DNA of 58,881 nt. It comes from CAZGMC01 sp964526565. Its GTDB lineage: Bacteria; Pseudomonadota; Alphaproteobacteria; DSM-16000; Inquilinaceae. Position numbers and translations under genes: made by a program. Shown here piece by piece: positions 34,266-43,510 of this stretch. Location of the stretch: positions 1-58,881 of the forward strand of contig CAZGMC010000011.1 of assembly GCA_964526565.1 (NCBI GenBank), in the 5' to 3' direction. Each line of letters begins with the position of its first letter. The first letter of the stretch is position 1. The notes beneath the pieces were generated by a model. That model did no database searches, had not been told where the DNA came from, and saw only the letters and a list, made by a program, of their open reading frames with translations.

Positions 34266-36299
34266 ATGAAGAACTATTCCCAGACAATGACCGTGGGCGG
34301 ACACGTCACGTCCATCAATGCACCGAACCGCTCGTTCTCGATCCAGGCCCGCAGCGGCGATGTGTTCGACGTCGTGGCCACGGACACGTGCTGGTTCTCG
34401 GTCATGACCAACCTCGACGACGTCAATCGCGACAGCGTGCCGCCGCCCGAGCCCGGACCCGAGGGGGAGGACGGCGTGTCGTACAACATCCGGAAATACA
34501 TCCGGATGGACGAGTTCATCGTCGTCGAAGGCACCTACATGGAGCATGGCGACAGGAAGATGTTTTCTGCCCTGAAGGTCAATCTGCTGTCGTCGCAGCC
34601 GGACCGCGTCCTGTACGAGGAAACGCACTGGTGGCTGGCGCAGATTTCGCAGATGGCCAACAAGTGGCTCGACAACCTGTTCCAGGACCGCCGCACCTAT
34701 CGCATTGACGACTTCTCGGAGTTCTACCGGACCAACCTCAACATCGAGGGAATGCCGACGGACAGCTCCATACAGGAGTGCGCGACGCTGTCGCGACTGA
34801 TCTACGGGCTGTCCTCCGCCTACCTGCTGACCGGCAACGAGCGCTACTATCTGGCTGCCAAGGCCGGCGTCGCCTATCAGCGCGAGGCGTTCCGCCAGCT
34901 CAGCCACGACGGCCGCTACATCTTCTGGGCCTATGGCCGCCGCAAGCTGAGCGACGGCAGCGTCAAGCTGGTGGTCCCGTCGCAGAACGGCGACGACATC
35001 AACACCATTCCGCTCTACGAGCAGATCTACGCGCTGGCCGGCCTGGCCCAGTACTTCCGCATCTCGCTCGACTGGGAGGTGCTGGAAGACATCCGGCGCA
35101 CTGTCAACACCTTCCAGGCCTTCTACTATGACGGCCAGGGCGAGCAGTACCAGTCCAAGGGCTTCCCCGGCCACGGCGGCTACTTCTCGCACATCGACCC
35201 GGATACGATGCGCCCCGACAGCATCCAGCTCGGCGACGACAAGAACCGGTCGCGCAAGAACTGGAACTCGGTCGGCGACCACATCCCGGCCTACCTGATC
35301 AACCTGATCCTGGCCCTCGATCCGCCGTCGCGCGGGGCGGAGCGCCGCCAGCTCCAGGACCTGCTGGCGACCTGCCGGCAGATCCTGCAGGAGACCTCCG
35401 AGATCATCGTCGAGAAGTTCCCCGACCCGTCGTGCGCCTATGTCAACGAGCGGTTCTTCGCCGACTGGACGCCGGACCATCACTGGTTCTGGCAGCAGAA
35501 CCGCGCCGTGGTCGGCCACAACCTCAAGATCGCCTGGAACCTGACCCGCGTCGCCAACTACTATCAGGTCCTGGAGAAGCATCACCGCGACCGGCGCGAG
35601 ATCCCGCAGGCCGACGCCTACCGGCAGCGGTCCGAACAGGCCCTGGCGCTGGCCCACAAGCTGGGCGAGGACATGGTCGCACACGGCCTCGACCAGATCC
35701 GGCCGGGCGTGTTCGACTGCGTGGAGCGCGAGCCCAAGAACGGCATGCCGCTCCAGTTCACCTGGGGCAACCACAAGGACTTCTGGCAGCAGGAGCAGGG
35801 CATCCTTGCCTACCTCATCCTGCACGGCAACCGGTCCAGCAATCCCCTGTACATCCATCTCGCCCGCGAGCTCATGGCGTTCTGGAACCTGTACTTCCTG
35901 GACCGCGACCGCCAGGGCATCTTCTTCCGCACCACGGAAAGCGGCGAGCCGATCGTCCAGGGCAACTATTCCGACAAGGGCGGCCACTCGATCTCCGGCT
36001 ATCACGCCTTCGAGCTGAACTTCCTGGCGCACCTCTACATTCGTGCCTACGTCGTCGGCAACGACGGCAAGGACCCGGACTTCTGCCTCTATTTCCGGGT
36101 GTCCGGCAATTCGGGCATGGAGGCAATCAACGTCCTGCCCGACTTCTATCCGCCGGGCAAGCTGCGCATCACCAGCGTCCGGATCGATGGTATCGAACGG
36201 CCCGATCTGATCCCCAACGCGCCGGACATCTTCCAGATCCCGCTGGAGGACCCGCACAAAGAGTGCCAGATCGCCGTCCAGTTCGCCGCCAACCCGTAA
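34266..36299 (+). CDS. AGE-family (alpha/alpha)6-barrel epimerase/isomerase-like protein with N-terminal beta-rich domain
   Basis: A 677-residue protein. Residues 1-115 are beta-rich (VGGHVTSINAPNRSFSIQAR, DEFIVVEGTYMEHGDRKMF), OB-fold-like. From about 130 it is a helical barrel of the N-acylglucosamine 2-epimerase/mannose-isomerase kind: FFADWTPDHHWFWQQNRAVV, then GHNLKIAWNLTRVANYY, NHKDFWQQEQGILAYL and GGHSISGYHAFELNFL. The usual Glu after the GH motif (GHxxE) is replaced by Lys, so chemistry may differ. It heads three genes in one direction. Substrate unknown; oligo- or polysaccharide inferred from neighbours. Confidence 0.75.
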   Translation: MKNYSQTMTVGGHVTSINAPNRSFSIQARSGDVFDVVATDTCWFSVMTNLDDVNRDSVPPPEPGPEGEDGVSYNIRKYIRMDEFIVVEGTYMEHGDRKMFSALKVNLLSSQPDRVLYEETHWWLAQISQMANKWLDNLFQDRRTYRIDDFSEFYRTNLNIEGMPTDSSIQECATLSRLIYGLSSAYLLTGNERYYLAAKAGVAYQREAFRQLSHDGRYIFWAYGRRKLSDGSVKLVVPSQNGDDINTIPLYEQIYALAGLAQYFRISLDWEVLEDIRRTVNTFQAFYYDGQGEQYQSKGFPGHGGYFSHIDPDTMRPDSIQLGDDKNRSRKNWNSVGDHIPAYLINLILALDPPSRGAERRQLQDLLATCRQILQETSEIIVEKFPDPSCAYVNERFFADWTPDHHWFWQQNRAVVGHNLKIAWNLTRVANYYQVLEKHHRDRREIPQADAYRQRSEQALALAHKLGEDMVAHGLDQIRPGVFDCVEREPKNGMPLQFTWGNHKDFWQQEQGILAYLILHGNRSSNPLYIHLARELMAFWNLYFLDRDRQGIFFRTTESGEPIVQGNYSDKGGHSISGYHAFELNFLAHLYIRAYVVGNDGKDPDFCLYFRVSGNSGMEAINVLPDFYPPGKLRITSVRIDGIERPDLIPNAPDIFQIPLEDPHKECQIAVQFAANP

Positions 36300-36324
36300 G
36301 GACAGCGCCGGCTTCGGCCGCAGG

Positions 36325-36374
36325 GCGCCCCGCGCGGCCCCGATCCTTCGATCGGTCCGCGCCGGGGCGCTTTC
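36325..36374 (+). terminator. Long imperfect hairpin between epimerase-like and DJ-1 genes
   Basis: gcgccccgcgcgg…ccgatc (36,325-36,346) pairs with gatcgg…ccgcgccggggcgc (36,350-36,370) with few mismatches, followed by tttc. It could be a partial terminator or mRNA processing site that sets lower expression of the downstream genes. Confidence 0.5.
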
Positions 36375-36410
36375 TGCCCGGCCGCCGGACACGCCAGGGA
36401 AACCGCTGCC

Positions 36411-37937
36411 ATGCCTGACAAGCCTCTTGCCAACAAGAAGATCGCCATCCTCGTCGAGAGCGAATACGTCCCCGACGAGATCAACGCCTATCTGGAGCGG
36501 TTCGGCCAGTACGGTGCCGAAGTGCACCTGATGTCGCGCCTGTGGGGCCAGAGCGAACAGACGTTCATCAGTGACGTGACGGAAGCCGGCAAGACGCCGC
36601 AGGAGTTGACGGTCTCCATCGACTTCCAGGACGTTGACCTGAACGACTACGCCGCGGTGATCATGTCGGCGAACTACACGAGCTGCCGGCTGCGCTATTT
36701 CGAGACGCCGCAGGGGCAGACGATCACGCACGACCTGGTGCGCTCGGCACCGGCCTCGCGGTTCATCCGCCACGCGATGATGAACCCGAACATCATCAAG
36801 GGCTTCCTCTGCCACGGCCTGTGGATCCTGGCGCCGACGCCGGAGCTGCTGGCCGGACGGCGGGTGATCTGCCACGAGGTGGTACTGGCCGACGTGATCA
36901 ACGCCGGCGGCATCTTCACCCCGGCGGAGAACCCCGCCGTCGTGGTCGACGACGACGTGGTCACCGGCCACTCCTATCACGAGGCCGCGGCCCTGGCCGA
37001 CGCCATCAAGGACCAGATCGTCAACCGCCAGGGCCGGCCGTCGCGCACGCCGGCCAAGGTCAAGGCGCCAACCGAGGGCCACCGCCGCATCCTGGTCGTG
37101 CTTTCCGAGTACGGTTACTGGGGCGAGGAGCTGGTCGGGCCGGTCTACGAGTACGACCGGGCCGGCTACCATGTCGACTTCTGTACGCCCACCGGGCGGC
37201 GGCCGCCGGCGATCACGGTCAGCATGGACCCCGACTACATCGACCCGCCGCTGGGCCGGTCGGTGACCAACGAGATCAACGCCCAGCGCACCCGTGACTT
37301 CGACAATCCCAACAGCGAGCAGGGCCGGCGGCTCAACGACCCGATCAGCCTGGCCGCCTGGTTCCCGGAACGGCCGTACTGGTCGGCGCCGCAGATGGTC
37401 CGCGCCATGGAAACCTACCGCTGGGCGCTGGAGGAGACCTACCGCGACCTGGCGGTGTATGACGGCCTGTGCCTGGTCGGCGGCAGCGGCCCGCTGGTCG
37501 ACATGTGCAACAACCAGCGCGTCCACGACCTGATCCTGGGCTTCCTGCGCCAGGACAAGCCGATCGCGGCGCTCTGCTACGGCGTCACCTGCCTGGCCTT
37601 TGCCCGCAACATCGAGGACCGGCAGAGCATCATCCGCGGCAAGCGCGTCACCGGCCACTGCCTGGAATACGACTACAAGGACGGCACCGGCTTCATGAGC
37701 GGCCGCAACTCCTGGTACGACTTCAACATGGGTCCGCCGCCGTACCCGCTGGAGTACATCCTGCGCGATGCCACCGCCCCCGATGGCCAGTACATCGGCA
37801 ATTTCGGGCACCCGCTCAGCGTCATCGTCGACTGGCCGTTCGTCACCGGGCGGTCCACGCCGGACGCCTACCTGACCGGCCAGAAGCATATCGAGATGAT
37901 CGACGGCGACCCGCCGCTGCGGCGTTGGGGTTGGTGA
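36411..37937 (+). CDS. Tandem DJ-1/PfpI-domain protein
   Basis: A 508-residue protein with two DJ-1/PfpI-type domains. Domain 1 (about 8-205) has the nucleophile-elbow Cys in GFLCHGLWILAPTPELLAGR. Domain 2 (about 225-500) has AALCYGVTCLAFA with its own elbow Cys, and GLCLVGGSGPLVDMC. Domain 1 resembles intracellular protease/deglycase-like members, domain 2 Hsp31/glyoxalase-III-like members. Double proteins of this size are less common. It lies between a sugar-epimerase-like and a GH13 gene, so repair of reactive sugar aldehydes is plausible but only inferred. Start ATG 36411. Confidence 0.78.
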   Translation: MPDKPLANKKIAILVESEYVPDEINAYLERFGQYGAEVHLMSRLWGQSEQTFISDVTEAGKTPQELTVSIDFQDVDLNDYAAVIMSANYTSCRLRYFETPQGQTITHDLVRSAPASRFIRHAMMNPNIIKGFLCHGLWILAPTPELLAGRRVICHEVVLADVINAGGIFTPAENPAVVVDDDVVTGHSYHEAAALADAIKDQIVNRQGRPSRTPAKVKAPTEGHRRILVVLSEYGYWGEELVGPVYEYDRAGYHVDFCTPTGRRPPAITVSMDPDYIDPPLGRSVTNEINAQRTRDFDNPNSEQGRRLNDPISLAAWFPERPYWSAPQMVRAMETYRWALEETYRDLAVYDGLCLVGGSGPLVDMCNNQRVHDLILGFLRQDKPIAALCYGVTCLAFARNIEDRQSIIRGKRVTGHCLEYDYKDGTGFMSGRNSWYDFNMGPPPYPLEYILRDATAPDGQYIGNFGHPLSVIVDWPFVTGRSTPDAYLTGQKHIEMIDGDPPLRRWGW

Positions 37938-37969
37938 TCACAGGGCGTATCGAAGGGGGAGCGATCGCC

Positions 37970-40507
37970 ATGGCCTTGATACCGGTCCATTTCGAATACC
38001 GGACCGGCCTGCGGCTCGACGGAGGCCGCCGTCCGGTGTTCCGCAATGTCCGCCTCAGCGGCAGCTGGGATGGCGGCGGCCGTTACGCCGACCAGTGGTC
38101 GACGTCGCCGATGGCGGCGTTCGCCGCCGACGACGGCTGCCTCTCCTATCGCGCCACGGTGCAGCTCGACGACAGCCAGGCGGGCTGGCTGTTCCGCTGG
38201 GGTGTGCTGGCCGACAGCCCACAGCGCCAGAACGTATGGGTGATCCCGACCGAGGTGCGCGATTCACACTCGTCGGCACGCTACCTGATGTTCAACCTGG
38301 GCGGTGCGGGCCAGACCGAGCGCTATTACCTGACCCACATTCGCCGCCTCGGTGCCAACAAGCTGCATCCCGACGACGGCGGCGATCCAGGGGCCGGCGA
38401 TCCAGGGGCCGGCGATCCAGGGGCCGGCGATCCGGCGATCCGCTTCGCCTGCTGGGCCCCGAATGCCCGCAATGTCGAGCTGGCCGTCGGCAGCCCGGAC
38501 AGCGGCTACATCTTCAACGACGGCCGCGGCATCGTCGAGGGGCCGTACCCGATGACCCGCGATCCGGACGGCGTGTGGGCGACCGACCCTGTCCGCACGC
38601 CGCAGCTCGCCCGGTTCCAGCCGTGGGACCACCGGCCCTACATGTTCCGGGTGACAAAGGATGACGGCTCCGTCGTCTTCCGCACCGACATCTTCTCGCG
38701 CTGCCAGATCGGCCGCGGCAACAAGAACCCGGACGATCCGGCCGTGAACGAGCCACCGTGGGACGGCACCCGCGCCGACCTGGACGGCACCAAGGGCTGC
38801 TCGGTCGTCGTCGACCCCGAGAACGTGACGGCGCTGTTCGACGAAGGCGTCTGGCCGGAGACGCAGTGGACCACCCAGACCGACTTCTGGCGTGACGAGT
38901 TCGACCCGCTGCGGCCGCTGCCGACGCGGCTGGAAGACCTGGTCATCTACGAGATGCACGTCGCCGCGCTGGGCTTCGGCAAGACCGACCGGAACGGCGA
39001 TCCGGCGCCCGGCACGCTGGAGGACGCCATCGACCTGCTCGACTACCTGGTCGACCTCGGCGTCAACTGCATCGAGCTGCTGCCCATGAACGAGTACGAG
39101 GGCAACGCCGCCTGGGGTTACGGCTCGTCGCACTTCCTGGCCATCGAGTTCGCCGGCGGCGGCCGCGACCAGATGAAGTTCTTCGTCCGCGAATGCCACC
39201 GGCGCGGCATCGCCGTGCTGCTCGACGTGGTCTACAACCACTACATCCACGACGGCGAGCGCGCCGAGTGGGCGTACGATTCGAACTATGACCCCGACAA
39301 CATCTACTACTGGTACGAAGGCCGGCCGGAGGACTATCCCGCCTATGAAGAGGCGGCGCGGATGCACCCGGGTCAGACCACGCCCGGCCATGGCGGCTAT
39401 GTCGACAACATGTCGACCGGCTACGCGCCGCGCTTCCACGAGGACTGGGTGCGCAAGCTGTTCATCAGCAGCGCGGCCATGTTGCTGACCGAGTTCCACT
39501 TCGACGGCTTCCGCGTCGACCAGACCACCTCGATCCATGCCTACGCCGTGTTGCACGCCAACGGCGCCCCGGCCGAGCAGGCGCGCATCTTCGGGCAGAA
39601 GTTCCTGCGCGAATGGTGCCGCACCATGAAACTCATCAAGCCGGCCTGCTTCCTGATCGCCGAGGACCATTCCGGCTGGCCGGCGGTGACCCAGCCGCCG
39701 GACCTGGGCGGGCTCGGCTTCGACGCCATCTGGTACGCCGACTTCTACCACCACCTGATCGGCGACGGGAATTCGGGCAGCAACTATGCCCGCCTGCTGC
39801 ACACCGCCGGCCTGGGCGGCGACGGGCCGCTGGCCATGGACTGGTTCGCTGGTGTGCTGGCCGCCTCGGCGCACCGCTCCGTGGTCTACCACGAGTCCCA
39901 TGACGAGGCCGGCAACGCCGAGAACACCCACCGCACCATCGTCGTCGCCGTCAACGGCGCGCCGCTGATCGACGACACCCGGCGCTATGCCGAGGCGCGC
40001 ACCCGGTTCTGCTGCGGCATGACGCTGCTGGCGCCGGGCACGCCGATGTTCTTCATGGGCGAGGAGGTCGGCGCGGCCAAGGACTACAAGTACGAAGGAT
40101 TCCTCGAGAACCGCGAGGACCTGCACGGCCTGCGCGCCGGCGAAGGGCGGCTGCTGTTCGGGTTCTACCGCGACATCATCCGGTTGCGCCGCGAACTGGG
40201 CGCGCTGCGCTCGGGCAACATCGACATCGTCCACGTCCACAACGCCAACCGGGTCATCGCCTTCCGCCGCTGGATGGCCAACGAGCAGGTCCTGGTCCTG
40301 GCCAGCCTGAACAACCGGCCGTTCGACAACGGCTATGACATCCGGAACGACCGCATCCCGGCCGGCGAGTGGCGGGAGATCTTCAACAGCGACAGCACGA
40401 TGTACGGCGGCAACGGCCTGCACAACCCGAACCCGATCCGCTCGGGCGGCGGCGCGTTCCACGCCAGCATCCCCGCCAACGGTTTCGCCGTGTTCGAACT
40501 GGTGTAG
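37970..40507 (+). CDS. GH13 branching-enzyme/alpha-amylase-like protein with CBM-like N-terminus
   Basis: An 845-residue alpha-glucan-active enzyme. Residues 1-135 form a beta-rich CBM-like domain; CBM48-like region 155-300 follows (IRFACWAPNARNVELAVGSP). The GH13 barrel has LEDLVIYEMHVAALGF, LLDVVYNHYIHDGE, nucleophile Asp517 (FDGFRVDQTT), acid/base Glu565 (LIAEDHSG) and Asp645 (YHESHDEAGN). A C-terminal beta domain ends it. Layout fits GlgB/GlgZ-like branching enzymes. A 15-bp repeat lies between the first two domains. It is 32 bases after the DJ-1 gene. Confidence 0.87.
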   Translation: MALIPVHFEYRTGLRLDGGRRPVFRNVRLSGSWDGGGRYADQWSTSPMAAFAADDGCLSYRATVQLDDSQAGWLFRWGVLADSPQRQNVWVIPTEVRDSHSSARYLMFNLGGAGQTERYYLTHIRRLGANKLHPDDGGDPGAGDPGAGDPGAGDPAIRFACWAPNARNVELAVGSPDSGYIFNDGRGIVEGPYPMTRDPDGVWATDPVRTPQLARFQPWDHRPYMFRVTKDDGSVVFRTDIFSRCQIGRGNKNPDDPAVNEPPWDGTRADLDGTKGCSVVVDPENVTALFDEGVWPETQWTTQTDFWRDEFDPLRPLPTRLEDLVIYEMHVAALGFGKTDRNGDPAPGTLEDAIDLLDYLVDLGVNCIELLPMNEYEGNAAWGYGSSHFLAIEFAGGGRDQMKFFVRECHRRGIAVLLDVVYNHYIHDGERAEWAYDSNYDPDNIYYWYEGRPEDYPAYEEAARMHPGQTTPGHGGYVDNMSTGYAPRFHEDWVRKLFISSAAMLLTEFHFDGFRVDQTTSIHAYAVLHANGAPAEQARIFGQKFLREWCRTMKLIKPACFLIAEDHSGWPAVTQPPDLGGLGFDAIWYADFYHHLIGDGNSGSNYARLLHTAGLGGDGPLAMDWFAGVLAASAHRSVVYHESHDEAGNAENTHRTIVVAVNGAPLIDDTRRYAEARTRFCCGMTLLAPGTPMFFMGEEVGAAKDYKYEGFLENREDLHGLRAGEGRLLFGFYRDIIRLRRELGALRSGNIDIVHVHNANRVIAFRRWMANEQVLVLASLNNRPFDNGYDIRNDRIPAGEWREIFNSDSTMYGGNGLHNPNPIRSGGGAFHASIPANGFAVFELV
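38381..38425 (+). repeat. 15-bp in-frame tandem repeat in GH13 gene
   Basis: Three perfect copies of ggcgatccaggggcc plus a partial fourth encode GDPGA repeats. They sit in a linker between the N-terminal and CBM48-like domains. Confidence 0.9.
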
Positions 40508-40703
40508 GACGCGGCGGATCCACCCGGCGTCGCCGGCAGCTCGATGCTCGTTGACGCCCCCTGCGACCGGGGCCACCAGGGGCCGGCGCGATGGCTTCTG
40601 GCATCCGGGGGGCGCCGCCCTACCTTGACAGGTCATTGATCGTGGTGACGGGCAGGGCGGCGCCGCCGGTCCCGCCATCGGGCAGGATTGGCGGGAGGAG
40701 CGG

Positions 40704-42098
40704 ATGGCCGGGGCGCGTGCGCGGCTGACGGAAGGGCCGGTGACCCGGCATCTGGTCGTCATGACTCTGCCGATGATGGGCGGCCTGTTCGCCACCATGA
40801 CCTTCAACCTGGCCGACACCTATTTCGTCGGCCAACTGGGCGTCGACGAACTGGCGGCGATCAGCTTCACCTTTCCCGTGGTCATGATCCTGATCAGCCT
40901 GGCGGTGGGCCTGAGCGCCGGCACGGCCTCGGCGGTGTCGCGCGCCATCGGCGGTGCCGACGACGCCACGGTGCGCCGCCTGGTCACCGACGCCCTGGTC
41001 CTGGCGCTGCTGGTGGTCGCGGCCGTGTCGGTGCTGGGCCTGCTGACCATCACACCGTTGTTCCGGCTGTTGGGGGCGCCGGAGCGGCTGCTGCCGCTGA
41101 TCGCCGACTACATGCTCATTTTTTATGCCGGCGTCGCATTCCTGGTCGTGCCGATGGTCGGCATGTCGGCAAGTCGCGCCACCGGCGAGGCACGGCTGCC
41201 CGGCCTGATCATGATCGGCTCGGCGGTGATCAACGTCGCCCTCGACCCGCTGCTGATCTTCGGCCTCGCCGGGTTCCCGCGGCTGGAACTGCAGGGCGCG
41301 GCGCTGGCCACGGTGATCGCCCGCGGCCTCGGCTTTGCCGCCACGATCTGGCTTCTGGGCTGGCGCCTGCCGCTGCTGACGGCGGCGCTGCCGGGCCTGC
41401 GGCGGCTCGCCGGGTCGTGGCGGCGACTGCTGCACGTCGGGCTGCCGGCGATGGGCACCAACATGATCATCCCCATCGCCACCGCCGTGATCACCGCCAT
41501 GCTGGCCGCCTACGGCCCGGCCACGGTGGCCGGGTTCGGCGTGGCGGCACGGGTCGAGGCGTTCGCCCTGCTCGTGTTCTTCGCCATGTCGGCGGTCATG
41601 AACCCGTTCGTCGGCCAGAACCACGGCGCCGGCCGGGCGGACCGGGTGCGCGAGGCGCTGCGCGTCTCGGCCCTGTTCTGCCTGGCCTTCGGGCTGGCGT
41701 CCGCAGTGGTGCTGGCGGCGGCGGCGCGCGAGATCGCCGCGCTGTTCACCGACGATCCGCGGGCCATAGAGGTGGCGGCCTGGTACCTGTGGATCGTGCC
41801 GGTCAGCTATGGCGCGGCCGGCATGATCATGATCGGCAATGCCGCATTCAACGGCATGGGCCGGCCGCTGCCGGCGGTGGCGGTCTCGCTGGCGCGGATG
41901 TTCGGGCTGTACGTGCCGCTGGCGTACGTCGGTGGTCTGGCGTTCGGCGCGCCGGGCGTGTTCGCCGGCGCCGCCGTGGCCAATCTGGCCGTCGGCCTCG
42001 GTGCGTACGCGTGGTGCCGGCGGGCCTGCCGCAGCCGCCCGGTCGCGGCGGCCGGGCCCCAGCTTGCGCTTGAAGCCGGGGCGCCTGCGGCCAAGTAA
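40704..42098 (+). CDS. MATE family efflux transporter
   Basis: A 464-residue protein with about twelve hydrophobic segments. Family traits: VTRHLVVMTLPMMGGLFATM, FNLADTYFVGQLGVDELAAI, SFTFPVVMILISLAVGLSAG and the second-half duplicate LHVGLPAMGTNMIIPIATAV. It exports organic cations or drugs with Na+ or H+ influx. It overlaps no neighbour; the spacer before it (40,508-40,703) shows nothing. carA starts 75 bases after its stop. Confidence 0.93.
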   Translation: MAGARARLTEGPVTRHLVVMTLPMMGGLFATMTFNLADTYFVGQLGVDELAAISFTFPVVMILISLAVGLSAGTASAVSRAIGGADDATVRRLVTDALVLALLVVAAVSVLGLLTITPLFRLLGAPERLLPLIADYMLIFYAGVAFLVVPMVGMSASRATGEARLPGLIMIGSAVINVALDPLLIFGLAGFPRLELQGAALATVIARGLGFAATIWLLGWRLPLLTAALPGLRRLAGSWRRLLHVGLPAMGTNMIIPIATAVITAMLAAYGPATVAGFGVAARVEAFALLVFFAMSAVMNPFVGQNHGAGRADRVREALRVSALFCLAFGLASAVVLAAAAREIAALFTDDPRAIEVAAWYLWIVPVSYGAAGMIMIGNAAFNGMGRPLPAVAVSLARMFGLYVPLAYVGGLAFGAPGVFAGAAVANLAVGLGAYAWCRRACRSRPVAAAGPQLALEAGAPAAK

Positions 42099-42172
42099 TG
42101 CGGGGCCGCCCGCCTGACTTGGCCGCAGACGCCCCCACTTCGGAAAACATTGCCGCAAGCCCCGAGGACGCC

Positions 42173-43339
42173 ATGGACGCTCCCGCCGCCGAGTTCGCCG
42201 CCAAGCCGCCGCCGCCGGGCACCAGCGCCGCCCTGATGCTGGCCGACGGATCGCTGTTCTGGGGCCGCGGCGTCGGCGCCACCGGCCGCGCCGTCGGCGA
42301 GGTGTGCTTCAACACGGCGATGACCGGCTATCAGGAGATCCTGACCGACCCGTCCTACGCCGGCCAGATCATCACTTTCACCTTCCCGCACATCGGCAAT
42401 GTCGGCGCCAACCTGGAGGACGTGGAGTCGGTGACGCCGGCGGCGCGCGGCCTGGTGTTGCGCGCCGACATCAGCAGGCCGTCGAACTGGCGGGCGCTGC
42501 GCTCGCTCGACGACTGGCTGAAGAGCCACGACCTGGTTGGCATTGCCGGGATCGATACGCGGCGGCTGACGCGGCGCATCCGCGACGGCGGCGCACCCAA
42601 CGGCATGGTCGAGCACGCCCCCGACGGCCGCTTCGACCTCGCGGCCATGCACCGCGCCGCCGCCGAGTGGCCGGGGCTGGAGGGCATGGACCTGGCGCGC
42701 GACGTGTCGTGCCGCCAGACCTATGCGTGGCGCCAGACGCGCTGGGCGCTGGGGCAGGGCTATGGCGAGCTGGCCGAACCGCGCCGCCGCGTCGTCGCCA
42801 TCGACTACGGCGCCAAGCACAACATCCTGCGCTGCCTGGCGGCAAGCGGCTGCGAGGTGACCGTGGTGCCGGCGACGGCAACGGTGGAGGACGTGCTGCG
42901 CCACCAGCCCGACGGCATCTTCCTGTCCAACGGCCCCGGCGACCCGGCGGCCACCGGCGCGTACGCCGTGCCGACCATCCGCGGCCTGGTCGACTGCGGC
43001 CTGCCGCTGTTCGGCATCTGCCTGGGCCACCAGATGCTGGCCCTGGCGCTGGGCGGTCGCACCGAGAAGATGTATCGCGGCCACCGCGGCGCCAACCACC
43101 CGGTCAAGGACCTGGCCACCGGCCGGGTCGAGATCACCAGCCAGAACCACGGCTTCGTCGTCGTGCCGGAAAGCCTGCCGTCGGAGGTGGCGGTGACCCA
43201 TGTCAGCCTGTTCGACGGCACCAACGAAGGCATCCGGCTCAAGGATCGCCCGGTGTTCTCCGTCCAGTACCACCCGGAAGCCTCCCCCGGCCCCCAGGAC
43301 AGCCACTACCTGTTCGAAAGATTCCTGGGGATGATGTGA
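42173..43339 (+). CDS. carA: Carbamoyl-phosphate synthase small (glutaminase) subunit
   Basis: Supplies ammonia from glutamine to CarB for carbamoyl phosphate, feeding arginine and pyrimidine synthesis. The glutaminase triad is visible: Cys283 (FGICLGHQM), His367 and Glu369 (QYHPEASPGP). The N-terminal domain has FNTAMTGYQEILTDPSYAGQ and GIAGIDTRRLTRRIRDGG. 388 residues, full-length from ATG 42173. carB does not follow, as the next gene is a ROK kinase on the other strand, so the two subunits are encoded apart. Confidence 0.96.
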   Translation: MDAPAAEFAAKPPPPGTSAALMLADGSLFWGRGVGATGRAVGEVCFNTAMTGYQEILTDPSYAGQIITFTFPHIGNVGANLEDVESVTPAARGLVLRADISRPSNWRALRSLDDWLKSHDLVGIAGIDTRRLTRRIRDGGAPNGMVEHAPDGRFDLAAMHRAAAEWPGLEGMDLARDVSCRQTYAWRQTRWALGQGYGELAEPRRRVVAIDYGAKHNILRCLAASGCEVTVVPATATVEDVLRHQPDGIFLSNGPGDPAATGAYAVPTIRGLVDCGLPLFGICLGHQMLALALGGRTEKMYRGHRGANHPVKDLATGRVEITSQNHGFVVVPESLPSEVAVTHVSLFDGTNEGIRLKDRPVFSVQYHPEASPGPQDSHYLFERFLGMM

Positions 43340-43510
43340 TACCAGCGGCCCAGGTCAAGCAGAAGGGCCGCGGGCATCAGGCGGCGGCCAGGGTCAAGCG
43401 CCGGCGACACCCTTGCCGTGAAGCTGACCTGTTGTGGCGGCGGGCGCTGGCCGCTGCAGCGGTTCGCCGCGGTCGCCCAGCAGACCGGTCATGAAGAACG
43501 GCCGCCGGGA

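Noticed and set aside
33894..37889. Long minus-strand open frame opposite the epimerase-like and DJ-1 genes
   Set aside because: Same high-GC artefact; real coding evidence (motifs, starts, spacing) is on the plus strand.
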